Under the pieces are notes generated by a model that searched no databases, was not told the origin of the DNA, and worked only from the letters and a program-made list of their open reading frames with translations. From Morinoia aosen (taxonomy: Eukaryota; Arthropoda; Malacostraca; Amphipoda; Talitridae): 64,000 nucleotides of DNA. Location: assembly GCA_030386875.1 (NCBI GenBank), contig CM059559.1, positions 61,828,392 through 61,892,391 on the forward strand, in the 5' to 3' direction. Positions 55,643-64,000 of the stretch are shown here, piece by piece; position 1 is the stretch's first letter; each line of letters begins with the position of its first letter. The position numbers and the translations under genes were made by a program.

Positions 55643-55765
55643 GTACCGATACCATTTTTTAGGCCGATACCTATACTGATACCCATTTTTTGGCCGATAC
55701 CGATACCGATACTCCAATACTTGGAAATACCGATACTTCGACCGATACTACAACCGATTACGATA
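55643..55765. repeat. CCGATAC subterminal repeats, left cluster
   Basis: About ten copies of CCGATAC, CGATACC or close variants within 120 bp after the left end. Matched by a second cluster at the right end. Confidence 0.75.
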
Positions 55766-55799
55766 CTTTTACAGTTATATTAAAATAAAACCAATATAA

Positions 55800-56455
55800 G
55801 CCCTACATGGGTGTAATAATAAAATTATTTACCAACATATCTAATAATATAACAATATTGACAATGATGTCGTAAATTATAAGTATTGTATAATTGTTTA
55901 AAGTATAATCTAAGTCCAAAGTTACAGCTGGAATTTTTAAAAGTCACTGGGTACATTACGGGGATCTATGTCTGGGTTTTCCGCCTTTCCGCCTTTCTGC
56001 GTCTGCCCAAACGATCATAAGCAGCTAACCTCTGTGCCAAGTTATTCTTCAGCCACAGCATTGTTAGCAGGAGCAGCCCCTGTGTCTTGATTGAGGAGCC
56101 CTACGTTGCCGCCGGAGTCTCCGTAGTGGACGCCCTTCGGTGTGGTGGACGGCCATAGTTGTGCCCCGAGGATTTGGCGCCTTTGGACGCTCCACTGTGA
56201 TAGCTGGAACCTCTGGGCCCCATTCTGCTCTGCCTTGGCCCTGGACATCCCGCGATGATGGGGTAGACTTCTTCTCTGTCTGGTCGCCCTTACGCTGCGC
56301 GCCGCTCCTCTTCAGACCTCTGAACTGCTCAGCGCTGTGAGGACGTGAGTCACGGTTGTAGCTATGCGTCTTTGCCCAGTCACTTTCTCTAGCGCATAAT
56401 ATGAGCCTGTCTCGTAACCTGTAATAAATAGAAGTTTCGCCCGCTCTCTATACTC
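55800..56455. other. hAT interior, unassigned
   Basis: Contains a GC-rich stretch (56040-56340) unlike its surroundings. A 68-codon minus frame (56042-56248) ends GAAPANNAVAEE; I recognise no domain in it and no start context. Confidence 0.35.
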
Positions 56456-56457
56456 AA

Positions 56458-56697
56458 AGGATATATAATTGAAAATTGATAATGGATACTTAATTGATAA
56501 TTGATAATGGATACTTAATTGATAATTGATAATGAATACTTAATTGATAATTGATAATAGATACTTAATTGATAATTGATAATGGATAATTAATTGATAA
56601 TTGATAATAGATACTTAGTTGGTAATTGATAATCGATACTTGATTGGTAATTGATAATTAATTGATAAATGATACTTAATTGATAAATGATAAATAT
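56458..56697 (+). repeat. 25-bp minisatellite (GGATACTTAATTGATAATTGATAAT)-like
   Basis: About ten units combining GGATACTTAA with TTGATAATTGATAA. Units are more varied to the right, where TTGGTAATTGATAATCG and TTGATAAATGATAA appear. Confidence 0.85.
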
Positions 56698-57344
56698 TAA
56701 ACTGTTACAACGACAATGTAACTTTACATGACTTCTTAGTTAAAGCTTATTCGTTCCTTATATCTGGACACCCAGTGTTGTTAACCTTCTAAGCTTTCCA
56801 AGTGTTAGAGTGAACCTATCTAGCTTTTGCATCTTTCATTCGACAGGCGAACTTCTTAACGAAGACCTAGCGGGGCTTGTTTGGCATAAGTGACGCAGCG
56901 CTCACTTAACGATTTATGTCATTCACAATTCTGTACCTTTACCGTTTTATTGTTACAATTTACCTTGCTAATGGCTGTATCGAAACACTAAAAGGTGTAA
57001 CTCACGTTTCGTTACATAAATACTATCGTAATTTCTTGAGTTTCATCTCGCCCTGCTACAGTGTTGTGTTAAATAAAGTTTTCGATTAGGAATAATGAAA
57101 CTGCTCATGCTATGTTAAATATATCGTTTGATTCGTTTCCCGCACAAAGTTTTTCGATTGCGTCATCTTTCCGCTTTATTTCGTACGATACCGTAATCAG
57201 CATGTATGAACAAATAAGTATATAGTTACTGTTTAGTAATCTTTATTTCCCAACTGATGTTATTAGCCGACTAAATTCAGTTAAAAATGATATTTTTCTC
57301 CATTTACACGCGTAAACTAGTTATATAATGTAGCATTTAGTCTC

Positions 57345-57412
57345 AGAAATAGCAGCGTGAACGCAAGTAGTATTCGCATGTACTAACACACACAGTGTGC
57401 AGAAGCAAACAC
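57345..57412 (+). repeat. 70-bp duplicated segment, copy 1
   Basis: CAGAAATAGCAGCGTGAACG through GTGTGCAGAAGCAAACACGG recurs with a few differences at 58553-58621. Copy 1 abuts the inverted-repeat unit; copy 2 lies within the Helitron-like copy 3. Confidence 0.75.
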
Positions 57413-57922
57413 GGCTCTTTTCGGTTTGGGGGCCTATCGAATTTTAATGTTTTCTTTTCGCCAAAGTAAGTATTTTGGTGTGGAAAACACGAAAATGATA
57501 ACCATTTTGTGGATAAATTATTCATTAAGCCTGGAATTTGCTTATCCATTAATATTTTATGAAAATACTGCGGTTTCTCGGTACGTTTTCGCCACGGAAA
57601 CTCACACAGATACGAGTCTATCATGTGTCGGCGAGTGAATATACGTAGTGGGATGAGTGCCTCCCTGACTTTTGATTTTTAGACTATGCTATACACTCTC
57701 AACCATTTGAGTGTGTGCACCTGTTCCAGGGTCCACCAAGTTTGCATTATGATTAACAGTGAGGTGTTTGAAATTATACCCATGGTTAGGTTAGGTGAGT
57801 AACTCTTAATGAATAATTTCTCCACAAAATGGTTATCATTTTCGTGTTTTTCACACCAAAATAAATACTTTGACGAAAAGAAAACATTAAAATTCGATAG
57901 GTCCCGAAACCGAAAAGATCCG
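57412..57922. mobile_element. MITE-like unit with 117-127-bp inverted repeats
   Basis: Arms 57412-57538 and 57806-57922 are complementary with few mismatches (CTTTTCGGTTT, CTATCGAATTTTAATG, AAATGATAACCATTTTGTGG). The middle (57539-57805) is unrelated. No coding sequence. The 70 bp before it recur near 58550. Confidence 0.65.
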
Positions 57923-58404
57923 CAAACACGCAACAAACTGTAAGATTGTTCGTGAATTTTTCAAATATCTTAAAATAGAAGAAAAATGCAAGATTCTTAA
58001 TGTACGGCGATTTACATGATAAATTGAAATAAAATAATTAGCTTCGTAATATTTGACGATTTACAAGCTAAATTAAAATAGTTTTTAGCCACTTCTATAT
58101 TAAATTTACAAAAGCTTTAAAATGCACCTTCAACTTTATTCAATTGGTTTGATTTTTGTTAGCCTGTCACATACGTTAAGAAATGAAAGTTGGGTCAAAC
58201 TATATAGGTTTTAGGTGTAAAAGTATAATAATTTTATGTCGCTACTGTGTTTAACTATTCATGCTACATAGCTTTCACTTACTGACCGTACGTGACCCAT
58301 CGGGAATTCAAAGTAGTACTTTCAGTTAGCGGGCCTGATTAAACGCTGTAATTCAACAGTTAGTTGACTAATTTACTAGGAATGAATAGGCTCTTTATTG
58401 ATTA

Positions 58405-59265
58405 CTAGTACGCACGGCCCGTCAAAAATAACGGGATTCACTAACTTTCTTGGATACATTCTCCAGATGTTGTGCCCAACGAATGTATCCATCCTAACAT
58501 CACCCGTGATAAGAAATATTCTTGTACTTGCGCACTGGTGAAACTCGTATCTCAGAAATAGCAGCGTCAACGCAAGTAGTATACGCATGTAATAACACAC
58601 ACAGTGTGCAGAAGCAAACACGGTAAGTTATAGGGACCGTATCGGTCACTATAACTCACCTTATGAGCGTGACAAAGAAAATGGAAGAAGCGGACTCCAA
58701 ATAAACGAAGGTTATTATTAGGTAGTAGCAGGACCCATGGAAATTCCACGGACAATGTCATCGTTAAGCTAGGTGGACCCGAGGAAAAATTTTGTTAGTA
58801 ATACCTAACCTGTACTAACCTAGCCTATCCTAATCTCAACTAACCTATCCTATCCTAACAAAACCTATCCTGATAAAATGTCAAATATTTCAATGCATAA
58901 AAAGGCCATCTTTTAATGTTACACTGAGGAATTCGGTACCCATGATACCGCAAACTCACTCAACCTAAGTTTCTTAACACTTTGACTGCGACTTCTAAAT
59001 ATTAAGTTCAATGCCAAACTCAAATTTAAAGTCAGTAGTCGTTAACTATTTTGAAAATACCAAACATGGACTGGATCCTGCCTTCATTTAGCTTCGATTA
59101 AGTATTTATGAAAATTGAGTTTGCGACTACTGGTCGGTCAGCAGCATCATGAAAATTACATCCGTGTACCACCGGTGGCGCACGTCGCAGTAAAAGTGTT
59201 AAGAAGCGGACACCAAACAAATACATAAATAAACACACAACGGGTATTATTAGGTTGCACAGATA
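58405..59265 (-). mobile_element. Helitron-like repeat family, copy 3
   Basis: The minus-strand border has the hairpin CCCGTTATTTTTGACGGG, a short spacer and CTAG followed by T. It contains GCAGGACCCATGGAAATTCC, CGGACAATGTCATCG (the intact version of the site that Harbinger hit in copy 1), CCTAACC tracts, TTAATGTTACACTGAGGAAT and a terminal GAAGCGGACACCAAACAAAT block repeated from 58686. Sequence 58553-58621 duplicates 57345-57412. No coding remnant. Confidence 0.5.
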
Positions 59266-59304
59266 CTTTTACTTACATGATTTATGACATTTTTATGATA
59301 AAAT

Positions 59305-59412
59305 ACGTATAATTGGGAAGTATCGGTACAGCATCGTCCTAATTTTGCCGATATTGATACCAGTAAAAATGGCCGATACTGCAGATACCGATACCGATAC
59401 ATCGGTACATCA
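59305..59412. repeat. CCGATAC subterminal repeats, right cluster
   Basis: Copies of GTATCGG, GCCGATA, ATACCGATACC and ATCGGTACATC before the right hAT end, mirroring the left cluster. Confidence 0.75.
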
Positions 59413-59423
59413 CTAGTTATTTA

Positions 59424-61288
59424 TACGTATATAAGTATTTTCCCCCTCATAAATCGAAAAACTATACTATATGAAGCATTTTCTTTGTCAAACCTACGCT
59501 TGAGAGCGTACCGATGCCGAATATTTCAAATCAGTTTTTTTTTGGCGCATGACACTAAACTTGATTCTGTTACGATCATTTACTTTTTTTGATCGAATAA
59601 GTTGATTTTTATATTTTCCAGAACAATTCTTCTAATTGAATAAATTTCTTTTCTTAATCTCTGTATAATTTTCGAGAACGGTATTCAAATTAAAGCACAT
59701 CTATAGCAGGTATTGAAACATTCGTTATGCATGGCCACGCAATTTTACTGTTTTACATTGATATCACCGAGATGACGGGGAATAATTGAAGCCCGCAAAC
59801 ACAATGATAATGATAAGGAGTATGCATCTCTTACGCAACTTTGGAGGAAGCGCAGGTGCTGATGTCGCTGTATTCGAAGTAGCCTCGTTTACGTTACTTA
59901 TTTAATTAGTCGTTCAAAATATGAAACCACAAATGACAATTATACAATAACAACACTCAGTACGCCGGGCTGAGTTCTATCTCAAAGATTCAAGCAAAGG
60001 CGGCGTATACGAGGTCCTTCTACGATGGTGACACGCTCGGGAATGAATACCCCTGACTCTAAGCACACTCTTAAATAGAAGCAGTTACCGCAGCTTATGC
60101 AAGAACGTTAGGCAGCGATCAACGGTCACGAAGGTAGCCGTTGAAGAGGCGTCGTCCCCTCTTTGCTGACCTGGCTTTCTGCTGCTTTTTATGCTGAGTT
60201 GCAACGGTCTTTCAGGGCACAGAGCACGTGATTCTTGCTCGTCGCTGTAACCGTCGTCTTCGATGCGCCGTTATGTAGAAAGGTATATGACAATTCAAAC
60301 ATACCTCTCCTATGTATAAACTAATAGTTTTTAGGTATAAACATTAATCATTTTTCTCCTTGATAATACTGAAGAAACACAGGCTAGGTCATCTGTGAGA
60401 GTCATTTTGGAGAGGAAGGATCTTTTACTTTTTCTGGACCAGCGCAAAGTGCTGGGCAAGGCCGATACAGAAATATTTAAGTTTGCGTTTTATCAGTATT
60501 ACATCGGTAAAAATAACTTTGAAAGCATGCAACTAAAAAACTGTTAGTTTCTTCTAAAAACGGTTGTGATATTTGAGTTTTACGTGAAAATTGCCATTAA
60601 ATGGAAACTTAGTGCCGCACGCCAAATACAAAAGGTCCTTTTTACCTAGATATTGTTTACCAATTTAATAATTCCAAATCCGGGTTGTTATATCCATAGA
60701 TATGTATATTTATAAGCCTGAACGAACATGTTCCTTGTTCTGTAATGTCTCTACACGTCCAGCACAGCAAAATAATCCACATTCAAGTATTTATAAGGTT
60801 TCAAGTCATTCGTCAGTGAATTATTTGTATGATTATTCTATCAGCAACAATAATTAGCATGTTATCATAAAATGATTTTTTTGTGGAATTTCTTGGAGCA
60901 ATAATAAAACAGTATCAAAGCCATTTCAAACATTGTGGGTAGAAATATTCCAGGGAAATCAAAAATACTATACGACTGTGTACGGATGTACTTGTAATGC
61001 TAACGAGATAATGCATACTATTGCATAGCATAGTAATATATATATAGATATTAATAAACCTAATTGGATGAAATATTGCCAATTTTACTTCTATTTAATA
61101 ATCAAAATTTGAGGTAATCAGTCACAAAACACCGTCCTTCGTAGCGCCAAAATTACAACTGCTGCGGACTCAGGACTAGTCACTGCTGTTTGTTTGGCCA
61201 CCTGACTTACTAGCATAAGTTATCAGCTACCGGAGGGTCGAAACTACTTTGCTCTGCACTGCTCCACTGCTGTTTGTCTGGCTGCGGC
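59424..61288. other. Right arm of the large Harbinger-like element, unassigned
   Basis: No motif-bearing frame. The last ~35 bases are the inverted repeat. Confidence 0.5.
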
Positions 61289-61292
61289 CTAA

Positions 61293-62315
61293 GGGGTAAA
61301 CTCAATTGAAAATCATGTTAAATTCAAATTTCAGTGATTTGAATGTAGAAAACGCTTAGCATGTTCAAAAGACGTTAGAAAATGAAAGAAAATGTTGTAT
61401 CTCTATTAAGGTGACGTTGTTTCGGACGTACGCTCAATGTTATTACATATTTCTGCGCCAAAAAAAGTGAGTCGGGGAATATTAGTGCTAGGTGTGTATG
61501 AACGAAATCTTGAGTAATTTCTGTTTTTTAGACTTTGTGTGACTGCTCAAGGAATTGATCTCGGACATTAAATTTTGTCGTTACTTAAATTTCATGGTGA
61601 CAAAGAATTTTTAGTCTGAGGCAATGACAAAAGTAATCATGGCTTTCTACAGAATTTTCCTTAAAGCCTCTGAAACATGGCTTCTGGCAAATACGAGCTC
61701 ACGTTTTTTACAAATTGCCATTTGGCATTACTTCGCGCTCAAGGACGCAGACGCACGTTAATAAGGGCAGATGTGGTTATTATGTCAAGATAGCATATGT
61801 ATGCCACATGCGTTTGACGTCCTTATCGCTAAACTTTTTCGATATTCTTCAAGTCTTGACTGCGCGAGTAGAAAAGACGTGATGGTTGATTAACCCTACC
61901 AGACCTGATGCCCTGAACATAACTGTAACACGTAAAACCACTCAAAGTTGATTCAAACACTTTGGAGCAGACATCTGCTGTGGCTAACCCTGATGTTTGC
62001 CACGAGTGGCAGATTATTTTTGGTTAGTGACACATTTTTCACGTACTAGGTAAAGTACCAATAATATGGGAGAGCGATATAGCGGCAAATCCAGAATCCC
62101 CTGAAAATCTGTAGAGCAGTCTGTTAGGGTCAATTAAGATCTTTCTGTAAGACTAGCCCTTTTTTTGTTCTACGACTGTTTCTCTTAACCCACCTTTTTC
62201 AACTTCGAAGTTAATTAGAGCTTCTGCTAGTCTCGTACGTTATTTCCGAAGCTCCAACAATTTCTTTCTCTGTCAAATCATTTTTGGGAAGGTTAGAGCC
62301 TTGTAAATATACGTC
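61293..62315. other. No recognisable gene or element
   Basis: Spacer between two Harbinger-type elements; no terminal repeats or coding motifs seen. Confidence 0.5.
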
Positions 62316-62318
62316 TTA

Positions 62319-62841
62319 AGCCCCGTCTACACTATCAAACTTTTCGTCAACCTCGAACACACCAAAACGCGGAAAAAACACGCACTTTTCCGAATCGTGT
62401 CCAGACGTCCAGACTACGTGTTCGTCGGTGTGAAGTTGTTAGAGTTGATCAATGTTCATTTTAATTGAATTAGCAATTAAATCTAAACCTAAAATATTCT
62501 GTCATGGCTGAATAACATGGAATAACAACGTTACACAGTTAATTTAGGTAAGTAAATATCCATGCCGCCCTACAATTAACTACATTTGCACTAAAAACAT
62601 ATTTTAATCGATAAAACAGAAAAAAATAAATGGAAACCAAGTAATTCAATCGCAAAACCACCTTCCATAATGCATGAAAAAGCAAGTGTTCGCTGTTTGA
62701 AGGAAAGTTCATGTTCGCGTTTTCCAACACGATGGAAAACACAAACACACCGAAATCTGCGAACTTTTCATCTGTGTTCGTGTTCGCTGACTGCCGAAAA
62801 ACACGAACTTCGGCCGAAAGATTGATAGTGTGGACGGGCGT
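62319..62841. mobile_element. PIF/Harbinger-type MITE
   Basis: 523 bp. Left end AGCCCCGTCTACACTATCAA and complement of the right end ACGCCCGTCCACACTATCAA match at 17 of 20 positions. TTA flanks it (62316-62318, 62842-62844). GAACAC, CGTGTTC and CGAAC motifs recur inside both arms. The 69-codon minus frame at 62539-62748 is not a transposase. Ends are of the same style as those at 4137 and 47595. Confidence 0.75.
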
Positions 62842-62844
62842 TTA

Positions 62845-64000
62845 AGGTCTCACGTATGTCGTCAAACGAGACAGTCCGATACGAAAAAATAACTTCACAC
62901 GGTGCCTGCTTGTTATCACGTAAATTATTGTTTGGATTCGATATTATTTCTGTCTAGAAATCAAAGACATTGATACGCTTTCGTATCCCTCCGGTGGCAT
63001 ATAGCGCAGAGTTTGCCAATTCATAACAGCTCTCGTTGTATGAAAGTAAATGTTTGCGTGTCAGCGGTTGAAGACCATTATAAAATTTAGTATTATTTTG
63101 CTAAGTCTTTGTGGTTGTTATCACAAAATTGATTTAAATAGACATGATAAATTTACCGGCATGTAGTGAAAGTGTAATTAGTCCGAAGAACTCTAAATGA
63201 AGTACAGTTTATTAACTGCGCAGCAAACTAAAATTGAAGCTAAGCGTAACAAGATAACTAATGAAAAGTAACCAAATGAAAAGTGGTTCGATTAAAAATA
63301 ATTTCAAAGAGTTCATGGAAGACTACTTCGAGCATGATAATTTTTCACAATTTTATTCTGCGAGATTTATTCCTCTGAAACATAAGCCAATGACCAGTGG
63401 AACTCAGAGCGCATTTTGAATGAATAGTAAAACAAAATAAAATAAAATAAAATATGGCATCAGAAATGAGCCAAATTGTCTATCCTCGGCTTCCTCCTTT
63501 GCTAAGCCGTAAGACACCGATCACTTGCAAGCGGCACCGGTGGAGCACATCTACAGTTATAAATTTCGCGTGCAAGCATCGGAACACGTATGTAATCAGA
63601 AGATTCACAATTTCTCATACGAGGTCCCTTCACAGAGAACTGACCCATGGTGTAATATTTTTCTCATCATACCCAGGAATATTAATGCCTAACGAGTTGT
63701 TTTCACGCCCTGTTTTCGCTACTTTCGTGCGAGGCAATACCGAAAGAATTGTGAACCTTTAGCATTAAAGAACGATCGCTTCTGACAGTGGGCTTATGCT
63801 TGGTACAGTTCAAGTCTTCTATACGATTGCTTCAATGGCATTTATGGGGTGTCTAAGCTCGTGGATGAACCAGGAAGGGATATTGGTTTGTTCCAGTCGC
63901 TTTGTAGAGACATGATTCTCTCAAACGGAAAGAATTTTTTAAAACATGGAATATTCTTGAGCCTTTCGTTCCTCATAAGATCGTCGAAGTCAACGCTGTT
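62845..64000. other. No recognisable gene or element
   Basis: A 102-codon frame (63454-63762) begins MASEMSQIVYPRLPPLLSRK; I recognise no family and see no supporting context. An AAATA-rich microsatellite-like run (63432-63452) precedes it. Confidence 0.45.

Larger units (their letters stand above)
55636..59415. mobile_element. Non-autonomous hAT-like element with CCGATA subterminal repeats
   Basis: Left end TAATGAGGTACCGAT and complement of the right end TAGTGATGTACCGAT, matching the hAT TARNG start. A perfect 8-bp duplication, GTTATTTA, flanks it (55628-55635, 59416-59423). Both ends carry clusters of CCGATAC/GATACC repeats (55643-55765, 59305-59412). No hAT transposase is present in 3780 bp. 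Inside are a 25-bp minisatellite, an inverted-repeat MITE-like unit and Helitron-like copy 3. Confidence 0.8.
55239..61289. mobile_element. Large Harbinger-like element enclosing a hAT element
   Basis: Left end GGCTGCGGCCAGAAAAACGG and complement of the right end GGCCGCAGCCAGACAAACAG, both continuing CAGTGGAGCAG: about 35 bp of inverted repeat. TAA lies on both sides (55236-55238, 61290-61292). Without the hAT element (55636-59415 plus 8 bp) it is about 2.26 kb and without recognisable coding sequence. Right half 59424-61289 holds nothing I recognise. Its left border coincides with the right border of the element at 51936. Assignment to Harbinger rests on the 3-bp TAA duplication and GG-start ends. 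Confidence 0.6.

Noticed and set aside
56042-56248. GC-rich minus-strand frame as a host exon
   Set aside because: No recognisable domain, start context or splice evidence; it lies inside the hAT-like element.
63454-63762. 102-codon frame starting MASEMSQ
   Set aside because: No family resemblance and no supporting signals; length is within chance for 64 kb.

Overview
This window looks like ordinary, AT-rich arthropod (most likely insect) nuclear DNA that consists almost entirely of transposable elements. The evidence is the element mix: IS630/Tc1/mariner elements of the DUF4817-like DD41D type, PIF/Harbinger, hAT, a pogo/Tigger relative, a Penelope-like retroelement with a GIY-YIG domain, RTE-like and CR1/Jockey-like LINEs, an LTR element and a Helitron-like repeat with GGTTA-rich arrays. 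I found no convincing host gene, tRNA, rRNA or CRISPR array. The species cannot be named from this sequence.

Layout. 782-3529 is a non-autonomous hAT element (8-bp target duplication) made of ~90-bp AT-rich units in both orientations with two long palindromes. 4137-11469 is a PIF/Harbinger element (TTA duplication, 23-bp perfect terminal repeats) that has received a young coding-less LTR retrotransposon (4698-10356, two 1275-bp LTRs, GGTCAG duplication). 13939-14988 is a dead mariner-type element with a nested MITE. 15360-20163 is a decayed DD41D transposon on the minus strand; inside its left terminal repeat sits a compound Penelope-like insertion with an exact-length 1079-bp inverted duplication and a 13-bp target duplication. 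22309-23121 is an internally deleted Tigger element. 24536-33100 is a broken CR1/Jockey-like LINE, itself hit by a TTAA-flanked element (27508-28647) and by a second DD41D element (29567-32390) that in turn holds a probable solo LTR. A second TTAA element lies at 33532-34606. 36269-38715 is a Helitron-like repeat copy interrupted by a Harbinger element (36539-38058). 38880-42281 is a nearly full RTE-like LINE with two stops and one frameshift. 42893-45020 is the longest Helitron-like copy, with a 23-residue repeat protein remnant and a GGTTA-rich minisatellite. 45789-48844 holds two Harbinger elements abutting at one TTA. 49124-50613 is an apparently intact DD41D transposon with identical 166-bp inverted repeats. 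51936-61289 holds two more Harbinger-type elements abutting at one TTAA, the second enclosing a 3.8-kb hAT element that encloses a third Helitron-like copy. 62319-62841 is a Harbinger MITE.

How the parts fit. The window is a record of nested insertions: each element is datable relative to the one it interrupts. The only open reading frame that looks fully functional is the DD41D transposase at 49379-50446; it could in principle act on its own ends. The Harbinger elements carry split pieces of the usual two-protein system (nuclease remnants in some, a MADF/Myb-like DNA-binding domain in another), so they would depend on proteins made elsewhere. All element boundaries, target duplications and motif readings here were worked out by eye; family names rest on recognised motifs, not on searches.
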